Assembly: GCA_002238785.1 (NCBI GenBank)
Contig: MPNA01000001.1
Span: forward strand, 124,001 to 188,000
DNA from: a bacterium OM1 bin76
Lineage (GTDB): Bacteria; Actinomycetota; Acidimicrobiia; Spongiisociales; ZC4RG35
Direction of reading: 5' to 3'
Length of the DNA stretch: 64,000 nucleotides
Part shown: piece after piece, positions 32,838 through 41,144 of the stretch
Numbering within the stretch: the first letter of the stretch is position 1
Layout of the letters: every line of letters begins with the position of its first letter
Made by a program: the position numbers and the translations under genes
The notes under the pieces: model-generated
The model's input: only the letters and a program-made list of their open reading frames with translations
Told to the model about the DNA's origin: nothing
Database searches by the model: none

Positions 32838-34436
32838 CTACACCGTCGAGGCAGCGGTTTTCAACAGTTCCCGGGCGGCGTCCTGACCGGTGGTGCTGTG
32901 GGGATCGCCTGACATCATGCGGGTGAGTTCGCAGACTCGTTCCTCCCCTTCGACAAGCCGCACCGCGGCAGACGGGCCGTGCCGCTCGATCACCCAATGC
33001 TGATCGGCAAAAGCCGCCACCGAGGCAAGGTGGGTGACACACAACACCTGCGCCCCCTGAGAAACCGCAGCCAACTTCCGCCCCAACGCCAGAGCCACCG
33101 CCCCGCCCAGACCGGCATCCACTTCATCGAAGACCATCGTCGACGCCGAGCCGCTACCGGTTGCCAATCGAAGCGCAAGCACCAGTCTGCTCAACTCGCC
33201 ACCCGAGGCGACCCGGCCCACTTCGCCGGGCGAAAGCCGCTCATCGGAGGAGAACAACAAACGGACCCGATCACAACCGTGGGCGGCCGGCGGCGCCTGC
33301 GAGACCTCGAAGCGCAGCACCGGCTTGCCGAAGCCCAGTTGGCGCAGATGTTGCAGAGCGGCTTCGGCCAGTTGCACACCGGCCCTTCGCCGGGCCTGCG
33401 ACAGGGCATCTCCCCATCGCTCCACCTGCCGGTCAGCCTCTGCCAGATCCGATTCCAGTTCGTCGGCGGTCTCCAGCAACGCCCGAATCTCTTCTCGGCG
33501 CCGCGCCGCGCGGGCGCCGAATTCCAGCACCTGGTCCAGGGTGGACCCGTATTTGCGACGCAGATTGCCAAGCACGGCGAGACGCTGCTCCAACTGCTCC
33601 AACGTACCGGAATCCGAATCCAGGTCCTCTCCGGTCCCTTCCAGTTGATAGGCGGTCTCCTCCATGAGTTGCTCCACGGAATCGACCAATGACATGAGTT
33701 CATCCAGGTCCGGATCAATACGCAAAGCCGAGTTCAACTCTCCCGAAGTGGCCGCCAGCGACTCTCGGGCCTCCGCCAACCCCTTCTCCGCCATGCTCAG
33801 ATGGCTTCGCAAGGCCTCTCGGTTGCGTAGACGACGGGCGTCAGCAACAAGGCGTTGGTCTTCTCCGGGGGAGAATCCCGCATTCTCGATCTCCCGGACC
33901 TGAAACGAGACCATGTCCAGTTCCCGCTCCAGGGCGGCCCTGCCTCCGCCCAGTGCCGAGCGAACCTCCTCCAGGCGACGCTTCTCCCGCCAACATTTCC
34001 GGTAGGCGCGGTATGCCTCGCCAGCCTGTTCGTCCAGGGTAGCGTCCAGCAACCGGCGTACCTGGACACCTCGACGCAGGCGCAGGTGCTCCTGTTGACC
34101 GATGATCTCCACCAGATCGCCGACCCTCTCGGTGAGCGCAGCCGCAGAAGACACCATCCCGTCCAGGTATCCCCGGCTCCTCCCCTTCCTGGGCACCCGT
34201 CGGGTGGCGACCACCTCCCCACCGTCCACCACCCAACGGCCACCCACTGAGGCCTCGTCTCCGAATGGCCCCACTGCGCGGGAGTCGGCTGCTTCACCGA
34301 TCAGCAACCGCAACGCGCCAAGCAGCAGGGTCTTGCCGGTGCCGGTCTCCCCGGTTATCACCACCAGCCCACTCTCCGGCCGGAATTCCGCCCCTTCGAT
34401 CACCCCCAGGTTCTTGACGATCAGTTCGTCGAGCAT
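32838..34436 (-). CDS. recN: DNA repair protein RecN
   Basis: An SMC-like ATPase acting in double-strand break repair. The 532-residue protein has Walker A GETGTGKTLLLGALRLLIG near residue 30, two long helical coiled-coil stretches (about 150-380), and the C-terminal ABC head with VASGGELSRLVLALRLA (signature) and MVFDEVDAGLGGAVALALG (Walker B). Gene order tlyA-nadK-recN is conserved in actinobacteria. No LexA-type site is visible ahead of this gene, which follows nadK by only 4 bases. Confidence 0.95.
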   Translation of the reverse strand: MLDELIVKNLGVIEGAEFRPESGLVVITGETGTGKTLLLGALRLLIGEAADSRAVGPFGDEASVGGRWVVDGGEVVATRRVPRKGRSRGYLDGMVSSAAALTERVGDLVEIIGQQEHLRLRRGVQVRRLLDATLDEQAGEAYRAYRKCWREKRRLEEVRSALGGGRAALERELDMVSFQVREIENAGFSPGEDQRLVADARRLRNREALRSHLSMAEKGLAEARESLAATSGELNSALRIDPDLDELMSLVDSVEQLMEETAYQLEGTGEDLDSDSGTLEQLEQRLAVLGNLRRKYGSTLDQVLEFGARAARRREEIRALLETADELESDLAEADRQVERWGDALSQARRRAGVQLAEAALQHLRQLGFGKPVLRFEVSQAPPAAHGCDRVRLLFSSDERLSPGEVGRVASGGELSRLVLALRLATGSGSASTMVFDEVDAGLGGAVALALGRKLAAVSQGAQVLCVTHLASVAAFADQHWVIERHGPSAAVRLVEGEERVCELTRMMSGDPHSTTGQDAARELLKTAASTV

Positions 34437-34440
34437 CGAC

Positions 34441-35238
34441 TCACAATCCGAACCGCTCGATCACGATGGTGGAGAAGGCAATCTGCTCGAACGCCACGAA
34501 CATCACCGGGCGCGGGCCCCTGCGCACCACCACCTCTTCCCCCATACCCAATGAGGCGGTGTTTCGGCCGTCCACCGACAGCTGGACTCCCCGGTCGCGG
34601 GCCACCCGAAAACGAATCACCGACTCCGGGGAGATCACCAGCGCTCGAGCGAAGAGCGAATGGGGCGCCACCGGGGTCATCACCAGCGCCTCCACCCGAT
34701 TGTCGAGAAGCGGCCCTCCTGCGGAGAAACTGTAGGCGGTGGAGCCGGTGGGGGTGGAAATCACTACTCCGTCCGCCCGGTAGGAGAGCATCGGTTCGGC
34801 ATCGACCTCCACCTCCAGTTCGATCAGGCGCTGGCTGTCGATCTTCTCCACCACCACATCGTTCACCCCTACGTCGGTCAGCCCGTTCAACTCGGCCAGC
34901 ACCGTCATACGGGGGACCAACCGGTACCGGCCCTGCTCCAGGAGGTCGAGCGTTTGGGTGAGGTGGGTGGGATCCGCGGCCGCCAGGAACCCAAGCGTGC
35001 CCAGATTGAAACCGAGCACTGGTCTGTCCAACGCCAGCGCCAAGCTCACCGCCCTCAACATCGTCCCATCCCCACCCGTGGCGATCACCATGTCAAGTGC
35101 CATAACGGGGGATAGATCCACCCCGTTCTGCCCGTCCACACTCACCTCCCAACCACGTCGGCGAGATTCCGCCACCAGCCTGCTGGTGAATTCCAGGGCC
35201 CTGCGGCGAACCCGGTTGGGCACCACACCTATTCTCAT
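34441..35238 (-). CDS. nadK: NAD kinase
   Basis: A 265-residue NAD kinase making NADP. The family motifs are IATGGDGTMLRAVSLA (GGDG phosphate-binding loop), NGLTDVGVNDVVVEK (NE/D motif variant) and RADGVVISTPTGSTAYSFSAGGP. It overlaps the tlyA stop by 4 bases (35235-35238) and lies upstream of recN. Confidence 0.95.
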   Translation of the reverse strand: MRIGVVPNRVRRRALEFTSRLVAESRRRGWEVSVDGQNGVDLSPVMALDMVIATGGDGTMLRAVSLALALDRPVLGFNLGTLGFLAAADPTHLTQTLDLLEQGRYRLVPRMTVLAELNGLTDVGVNDVVVEKIDSQRLIELEVEVDAEPMLSYRADGVVISTPTGSTAYSFSAGGPLLDNRVEALVMTPVAPHSLFARALVISPESVIRFRVARDRGVQLSVDGRNTASLGMGEEVVVRRGPRPVMFVAFEQIAFSTIVIERFGL

Positions 35239-35999
35239 CGCTCCTCCCAGCCTTCGGCGTGCTCCGCTCCCCTCACCGACCAGATAAAGAACTCCCGGTT
35301 CCCCGACTTGGCCCCCAACAGGGGAGATTCAACCACCCTCCGAGGGCCCAACCCGGCCTTTTGGAGGCAGGAACCCACTTTCTTGATAACTTGCGAATGG
35401 ACCATGGGATCCTTAACCACCCCCTTCTTGCCTACCAGGCGGCGGCCGGCCTCGAATTGGGGCTTGACCAGGGTCAAGCAATCCGCTCCCTCCTCGGCCA
35501 GTTCGCATAACCGGGCGGCCACCGTACACAACGAGATAAAGGATAGGTCGACCACCAGCATTTCGAACAGTCCCAGATCGGATGAGTTCACGTATCGCAG
35601 ATTGGTCCGGTCGCGGACCTCCACCCTGCTATCTCGGGCCAACCGGGGATGAAGTTGCCCGTATCCGACGTCCAAAGCGGTCACCGACCCCGCCTCCCGC
35701 TGCAATAGGACGTCAGTGAAACCTCCCGTGGAAGCCCCGGCGTCGAGGCACCGCTTTCCCTCCGGGTCCAGTCCCAAGACCCCCAAGGCGTGATCGAGTT
35801 TCTCCCCGCCGCGGGAGACGAACCGGGGACCCCGGGAACCAAGCACGATCGGCGTGGACGTCCCCACCAGGGTGGCGGGCCGCGGTGACAGCACTCCTTC
35901 CACCCGCACTTGCCCGGCCGTGATGAAACGCTGCGCTTCGGTGCGACTGCGGGCCTGTCCTCTTTCCACCAATTCCTGGTCAAGCCGCCGCCGTTTCAG
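35235..35999 (-). CDS. tlyA: TlyA-family 16S/23S rRNA 2'-O-methyltransferase
   Basis: TlyA methylates 16S C1409 and 23S C1920 and confers capreomycin sensitivity in mycobacteria. It has an N-terminal S4 domain (ERGQARSRTEAQRFITAG) and an FtsJ-like methyltransferase with KRCLDAGASTGGFTDVLLQR. The family begins RRLDxELVRRG; here KRRRLDQELVERG is encoded upstream of any ATG, GTG or TTG that would suit it. The best start is a CTG at 35999, overlapping the TGA of the preceding gene as CTGA behind an AAGGGAAGGGG tract. A TTG at 35972 would clip the S4 domain. Confidence 0.88.
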   Translation of the reverse strand: MKRRRLDQELVERGQARSRTEAQRFITAGQVRVEGVLSPRPATLVGTSTPIVLGSRGPRFVSRGGEKLDHALGVLGLDPEGKRCLDAGASTGGFTDVLLQREAGSVTALDVGYGQLHPRLARDSRVEVRDRTNLRYVNSSDLGLFEMLVVDLSFISLCTVAARLCELAEEGADCLTLVKPQFEAGRRLVGKKGVVKDPMVHSQVIKKVGSCLQKAGLGPRRVVESPLLGAKSGNREFFIWSVRGAEHAEGWEER

Positions 36000-36193
36000 C
36001 TTTTTTCCCCTTCCCTTCCTTCCAGAAGATCCTCCAGGACTTCCGCCAAATGCTCGGCAGGGGCCAGGGAGTCGGCGCCGACGGCTTCTTCCAGTTCGCC
36101 GAGCACCCGGCGGGCCTCACCCAGTCGCCGATCGGATTGCTCCCCGGCGGCCGTCTCGGCGGTCCCTGCCACCGGGAGAGTGTTTTCCTTCAT
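35996..36193 (-). CDS. Small acidic helical protein upstream of tlyA
   Basis: A 65-residue protein (MKENTLPVAGTAETAAGEQS at the start) that is rich in Glu, Ala and Leu and should be largely helical (RRLGEARRVLGELEEAVGAD). I recognise no family, but small helical proteins precede tlyA in other actinobacteria. It ends in TGA that overlaps the proposed CTG start of tlyA, implying translational coupling. Its ATG lies at the end of the gap after the methyltransferase gene. Confidence 0.6.
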   Translation of the reverse strand: MKENTLPVAGTAETAAGEQSDRRLGEARRVLGELEEAVGADSLAPAEHLAEVLEDLLEGREGEKS

Positions 36194-36243
36194 TTACTTG
36201 ATTATGGCAACGCTCGCTCGGTCGACACCCCCGATAAGGGCCT

Positions 36244-37080
36244 TCAACCCGCCGGAACCCACCAGAGAGTTGCAAAGGAACGCGGGCCTTCCTCCACGTA
36301 CAGGCGGTTGTCCCGCGGCACGACGAACTCTTCCAACAGCGGGCGCAGTTCTTCCCTTCTGGCCCGGGGAACCACCACTCTCTTGCCGTAGTAGTCCAGT
36401 ATCTCCTGCCAACTGAGGAACCACAGGTCCGGCGCCCGTTCCCATCGCACCACCCCCACCTCGGCCCCCAATTCCGTCACAACCACTTCGATGAGGTCTT
36501 CCACGGAAGGGCCTTGCGGTCGATCCAGGTCGTGAATGGCGCGGTAGAGGTAGTTCATCTTCGTCCAGGGATGGACGTCGGTCATCTCCACCACCACCCC
36601 GCGGCGGCCGTGCCCTGCCAGACCTGTGATGAATGGCGCTATCTCGGGTACGTCGTACACCACGTGGCTTGACAACACCACATCGGCCACCGCAGTCCTG
36701 GCCGCCGCCTCCGGCCAAGGTCCCACCACCACTTCCACTTCCAGTCCCTCGGCATTCACCTCTTCTTGCAGACCGGCAGCCATTCCGGGATTTTTCTCAA
36801 CCGCCGTCACCCGGCGCCCGGCCCTGGCGTAGGGAAGACAACTGCGGCCCGTCCCTGCTCCCACATCGATCAGCGTCCCGTCGGAGCCCAGCATTCGCGA
36901 GACCAGCGAAGTGGTCGGGGTGGTCTCCTGCCGGAAGCCACTCTCCTGGGTCCTCCTCCTCCACAGTTCCGCCGGCCATCCGTAGGGCGATTCCTCCGCC
37001 TGCTCCATGAGCCGCTCGGGGATGGCCCAGGCCTCCAACTCCGCCTTCCAGCGAGCAGCGGGAGATTTGGAATAAGCCAT
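36244..37080 (-). CDS. SAM-dependent methyltransferase of unknown target
   Basis: A 278-residue class I methyltransferase. Motif I is LIDVGAGTGRSCLPYARAG, followed by VTAVEKNPGM with the ribose-binding Glu; VLSSHVVYDVPEIAPFI matches motif IV/V. The frame is open for another 47 codons upstream, but the ATG at 37080 (MAYSKSPAARWKAELEAWAI), 8 bases after the mca stop, is the natural start. The acceptor cannot be inferred. Confidence 0.8.
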   Translation of the reverse strand: MAYSKSPAARWKAELEAWAIPERLMEQAEESPYGWPAELWRRRTQESGFRQETTPTTSLVSRMLGSDGTLIDVGAGTGRSCLPYARAGRRVTAVEKNPGMAAGLQEEVNAEGLEVEVVVGPWPEAAARTAVADVVLSSHVVYDVPEIAPFITGLAGHGRRGVVVEMTDVHPWTKMNYLYRAIHDLDRPQGPSVEDLIEVVVTELGAEVGVVRWERAPDLWFLSWQEILDYYGKRVVVPRARREELRPLLEEFVVPRDNRLYVEEGPRSFATLWWVPAG

Positions 37081-37088
37081 ATGCTGCT

Positions 37089-37946
37089 CTAGGCGGGACG
37101 CTCCCCGCATCCGGCGAACAGGTCGGTCTCTCGATGGGGAGACTCCACCCTGCTGAACACCCGCAGAAAGGTCTCCTTCCCCACTATCTCGGGCAACAAT
37201 TCCTCGGCCACCGACATCCACGACCAGTCGGCCGGGACTTGACTGCGATGGGCCTGGAGGGCTTTCATCTTGACGGTAACCCGGTCGCGCACATCTACGG
37301 TGGTGGTGACGTCTTCATCAGGAGTGCCGGCATGGCGAGCCCGTTCCAGGTCCTCTTCGGTGATGTCTCCCCGTTCAAACTGGATCTTGGCATAGTTGAC
37401 AATCCTGCTTCTCGGCCAGACCGACCAGTAGAGCTTCACGGGCTCCCACAACCGCTCACCCTCTTCCAGCGGGAAGCGTCCCAGGTCGGAGGCGCCGAAG
37501 AAGGCGGCGGTTCCCACCCGGTGGACATTGATGTGATCGGGGTGCCCGTATCCGCCGAACGGATCGTAGACAGTCATAACCTCCGGGCGGTACCTGCGTA
37601 TCAACCGCACCATGCGGCCCACAGCTTCCATGAAATCAGCCTGCCAGAAGCAATCGGGATGGGAGTTCGGCTCGGTACCCATCATGCCCGAGTCGCGGTA
37701 ACCCAACCAGGCGTGGTTGTCCACTCCCAGGATGGAGAGGGCGTTGGCCAACTCTTCCGCTCTCACCTCCACCAGGCGGGCAGAGATCTCCTCGGGGTTG
37801 AGGTAGTTGTGCACCTCCCCTTCCGCGCCGTCGGTGGCGGTCACCACCACCACCTGCTCCCCCGCATCGGCGTACTTGCCCAGCACGCCACCAGTGGAGA
37901 GCACTTCGTCATCAGGATGAGCATGGAAAGCCAACAGTCCGGGCAC
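37089..37946 (-). CDS. mca: Mycothiol S-conjugate amidase-like deacetylase (Mca family)
   Basis: A zinc-dependent PIG-L/LmbE family hydrolase of 285 residues. Mca cleaves mycothiol conjugates during detoxification. Zinc motif HAHPDDEV lies directly after the GTG start I chose (PGLLAFHAHPDDEV), then YRDSGMMGTE and PFGGYGHPDHINVHR. Its ending ETDLFAG and the SRIVNYAK and AHRSQVPAD regions fit Mca better than MshB, although RDSGMMGT is MshB-like. Presence of this gene implies mycothiol metabolism. The frame extends 45 codons further upstream without similarity. Confidence 0.83.
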   Translation of the reverse strand: MPGLLAFHAHPDDEVLSTGGVLGKYADAGEQVVVVTATDGAEGEVHNYLNPEEISARLVEVRAEELANALSILGVDNHAWLGYRDSGMMGTEPNSHPDCFWQADFMEAVGRMVRLIRRYRPEVMTVYDPFGGYGHPDHINVHRVGTAAFFGASDLGRFPLEEGERLWEPVKLYWSVWPRSRIVNYAKIQFERGDITEEDLERARHAGTPDEDVTTTVDVRDRVTVKMKALQAHRSQVPADWSWMSVAEELLPEIVGKETFLRVFSRVESPHRETDLFAGCGERPA

Positions 37947-37999
37947 GACTGCCCACAATAGCACTATCACAGACGAAGCAGTTCCGTCTCCGACACCAG

Positions 38000-38053
38000 A
38001 CCGGTTCAAGCAGCAGGCTCGAAAAAGCAGTGTGGAGGGGGTTTTGAACCGGT
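38000..38053. repeat. 10-bp inverted repeat ahead of mca
   Basis: ACCGGTTCAA at 38000-38009 and TTGAACCGGT at 38044-38053 form perfect arms with a 34-base loop. The right arm also lies within the short palindrome GAACCGGTTC (38046-38055). It stands in the 240-base space between the large membrane gene ending at 38187 and the mca start at 37946, so it could be a repressor site for mca or part of a termination structure; there is a TTTTT within the loop on the minus strand. Confidence 0.5.
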
Positions 38054-38186
38054 TCCCGGTCGGCGTCGAACAGTTGCCCATTTCGGTTTGCTAAACGGTA
38101 TTCACCTGGTAAAGGACTTCTTTGCGGGTGACGCCGTCCGCGGATCATGCATCCCAGAGACCTCCGCCTGTCTTACCGGCGCGCCT

Positions 38187-41144
38187 TTACAGCACGGGAC
38201 CCGAATCTGGATCGGGTGACTCGGAAACCCTATCGGCCCGCGGGGGGACGCCAGTGAACAGAGCGGCCAGAGGATAGGGGCCGGCCAGGTCATGGCGGAT
38301 AGCGGAGATGACATGAAGTCCGTTGCTCAACACACCGATCTCCGTGGTGCCGAGTAGGGTCTCACCCTTGGGATCGGGCCAATCGACAGCAGGCGCCCAA
38401 ATCTGCGGTTTCCATGCGCGGTCGAGGTCGTCGGTGAGCGCCTTCTGCCGGAAGTAGGCGTAGTGGACCTCCGAATCCCGGTTGGGAAGCACCGAGCACA
38501 GCAGATCCTTCAAAGGCTGGCCATCGGCGTCGATTGGCGTTAGCTTGTCCATCCCGGTCAACACCCACTCAGATCCATCTGAATCCTGGGTCCTTTGAAG
38601 GCGTTCCCTCAAGACGGAGTCATGCCCACCCGATCGGAGGCTGGCGATGAACCTCCACCGGAGGCTGATTCTGGAGCGTTCCTTTTCCCGAAGGTGGGAA
38701 ACCACTCGCGGATCCTGGTCGGGGCGCATCGTCTCCGAATACCGAGCGGCCAAACCCCCCGCGTAGCGACGCTGAAAGTCCTTCACCGCCGCTTCGTACT
38801 GCAGGGAGACCCATCCCGGCGATGCGATGCGCTGCACCGATGAATCACGAACCGACTCCATCCATCCAGTCGACAGCCGAAAAGAATGCAGAGCCGCTTT
38901 TTGGATGGCGAACGGTTGAGCCTGCCGACCACGATCCCTCGGTTCTTCGGTAAGGCCGAAGGGCCGCCACAGGATTTCCGACCATGCCACGGCCGAACCT
39001 ATGAACTGCTCACATGCCTCCCGCGCTTCCTTTTCTTGGTGCACCGCCGTGACGATGTCCTTCTCCAGGAGGGCCAGCCTCTTGAATTGCGATCGCAGAC
39101 GGTGTTCCTCCCGCCCAACCCACCAGCCGGCGACAATCAACATGCCAAGGACCAAAACCGCAAGGGCCCCGGTCGGGATCCCCATCCAGACAATCCGATC
39201 GGACGGGGTGAGGCTGCCATACCACCCGTGGTCACGCGATAACAGACCTATCAGGCCCAAGGCCGCATAGGCCATGGTTATCACGATAAAGCGTCGCAAG
39301 ACCTTCCTGAACATCGGTCCGGACCGAACAACCCAGAGCAACCCCCCTTCCAAGGCCAATAGTCCTCCGGCGGCGCCTATCGCCACCGTATCTCTGGGAA
39401 AAAAGATTTCACCGCAGAGATAGAAGATCGCGGCGCCCGCCAACACTCCCACCGCCACCGACGCTACCTTCCCCAGCGCCCTCGCCAGGTTGTGGGACTC
39501 CTCATCGGGAGTGTCAGTCTGGTGACCTGGTTCGTTGTAGGCCAAGACCATGATCACCAGGATGGCCGCCAAGAAGAAGCCGGAGACAATGATCCAGGCC
39601 AGTGAACGTTGCGAACCGGTCATCGACACTATTCCCAGGATGTCCACCAATCCGGCGGCCAGAGTCAGCCCGATGGCGATCAAGAGCAGTAGACCGGCAA
39701 AAAACATGGAAATCCAACCGAAGTCCGATGGCACGTACCGGCCCAGGTTCCCGAACAAAGTGTTGAATCTGGCGATAGTCTCATCCAGGCCCTTCCTATT
39801 GGCTTCGATGATCTTTCCGAAGGACGCGGTGAGCCTTCCCAAAAGCGTTTGGGGATCTTGCCGGAGTTCTTTGATCAGGCCCTCCAATTGGTGATCGTCG
39901 TCGCCGGGTCTTTTGGGAAGAGGAGCCAGCGCCGTCAGATCGGCGATGACGGCGCGGTGTCTCTGTGAATGGGGAGGCTCTATTCCTTCCGCCACTCCGC
40001 CACCGTCGGCCGCTCCCAGGACAGCGGCGCCCATGTCTCTCCACAGTTCCTGAGCGACCTTCGCCCCTCCGACGATTTGGAACCGCCGGGATACATCTTC
40101 GGCAATATCCTCCGCTTTCGGAGGGGCGACCTTGGCGCCCACACCTGCTCGCACAATCTGTTTCACAGATGACCGCAGAGGTGAGTTCGGCAGATCCCGA
40201 TCAATCATCCCGTCGAAAGGACTCCGGGACAGGTCGAACAGCGACTCCGGCAGTCGCCGGAGGAAACGTGTGATTCCTCCCGCCAACCGGAAAACAGCGG
40301 CTCTCCAACCTTCTTCGGCCTGTGGAACCGCAGGGGAGAATTGGAGTGGCGTCAGCAGCCTGTCTTCGATCTGATGGGCCAGTTCGCTCACAGCCGCGTC
40401 TGGATACGGCGACTGGACCATGCCTTGGGGCACCGGTAGCCGACCCCGGTGATCGAAAGTGGTGGCGAACCGGGGGAGGTCGATCTGGGCTAGTCGCACA
40501 AAAGAGCGGCCGAAATGAAGCTTGGGCTCCCCGAACCCGAGCACTCCCTTTTCCAGGTGGTCAATCGGCGAATCGGGCATCCCCGGCCACAAGCCCAAGG
40601 CGGTGGCGATTTCGGCGGCCACATGTTCCAAGAATGCATCCGATTCCGCTTGGACTACGGGCGCCCCCAAGGTGTCGCTGCTGTATCTGTCCTCAGGCAT
40701 CACCACCAGATTGGCGTCGGCGTGCGAGGAGAAGAGGCCTTGAGGAGGCTTCTTCTCCTTTACCGCATATTGCTTGTGGAGAGGACACCACATCCTGATC
40801 TGCATCGTGCGAAGCCCCATAGGGGCCAGTCCTTCCATCTCTGAATGCATCTGTTTGGCCAGTTCCCCCAGTTGGCTGGCATCTTCGGACTCGGGTCCGG
40901 CCAACGCCACCATCCTGATGATGTCATATCCTCGGCTCCCCAGCGTCTCGAAGATGTCCACCGCCCTCTGGCCGGAGGTATCGGACAGCAACCCCATTTT
41001 CCGGCCGGAAGTGTCGGACAGCGTGGTCGAATTGGATTCGACAAAAGGACCCACCAAGCCGAGGGAGGCCCACTCGCTCAGAACTTGCACCACCTTGGCC
41101 ATCGCCTGGTCGCCCACGATCAGGACAGAGAAGTGACTTTTCAC
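38187..41144 (-). CDS. Unknown six-pass membrane protein, partner of the tubulin-like protein
   Basis: A 985-residue protein of no family I recognise. Residues 1-200 look like an alpha/beta (Rossmann-like) domain starting KSHFSVLIVGDQAMAKVVQV but lack a Walker A motif. A long soluble helical region follows, then about six membrane helices between residues 475 and 680 (from WISMFFAGLLLLIAIGLTLA to GALAVLVLGMLIVAGWWVG). A charged helix, HRLRSQFKRLALLEKDIVTA, then leads into a soluble C-terminal domain of about 300 residues. The GTG start at 41144 overlaps the stop of the tubulin-like gene (GTGA), so the two are translationally coupled. Last gene of the four-gene operon. Both ends are probably cytoplasmic given an even number of helices. 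Confidence 0.85.
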   Translation of the reverse strand: MKSHFSVLIVGDQAMAKVVQVLSEWASLGLVGPFVESNSTTLSDTSGRKMGLLSDTSGQRAVDIFETLGSRGYDIIRMVALAGPESEDASQLGELAKQMHSEMEGLAPMGLRTMQIRMWCPLHKQYAVKEKKPPQGLFSSHADANLVVMPEDRYSSDTLGAPVVQAESDAFLEHVAAEIATALGLWPGMPDSPIDHLEKGVLGFGEPKLHFGRSFVRLAQIDLPRFATTFDHRGRLPVPQGMVQSPYPDAAVSELAHQIEDRLLTPLQFSPAVPQAEEGWRAAVFRLAGGITRFLRRLPESLFDLSRSPFDGMIDRDLPNSPLRSSVKQIVRAGVGAKVAPPKAEDIAEDVSRRFQIVGGAKVAQELWRDMGAAVLGAADGGGVAEGIEPPHSQRHRAVIADLTALAPLPKRPGDDDHQLEGLIKELRQDPQTLLGRLTASFGKIIEANRKGLDETIARFNTLFGNLGRYVPSDFGWISMFFAGLLLLIAIGLTLAAGLVDILGIVSMTGSQRSLAWIIVSGFFLAAILVIMVLAYNEPGHQTDTPDEESHNLARALGKVASVAVGVLAGAAIFYLCGEIFFPRDTVAIGAAGGLLALEGGLLWVVRSGPMFRKVLRRFIVITMAYAALGLIGLLSRDHGWYGSLTPSDRIVWMGIPTGALAVLVLGMLIVAGWWVGREEHRLRSQFKRLALLEKDIVTAVHQEKEAREACEQFIGSAVAWSEILWRPFGLTEEPRDRGRQAQPFAIQKAALHSFRLSTGWMESVRDSSVQRIASPGWVSLQYEAAVKDFQRRYAGGLAARYSETMRPDQDPRVVSHLREKERSRISLRWRFIASLRSGGHDSVLRERLQRTQDSDGSEWVLTGMDKLTPIDADGQPLKDLLCSVLPNRDSEVHYAYFRQKALTDDLDRAWKPQIWAPAVDWPDPKGETLLGTTEIGVLSNGLHVISAIRHDLAGPYPLAALFTGVPPRADRVSESPDPDSGPVL

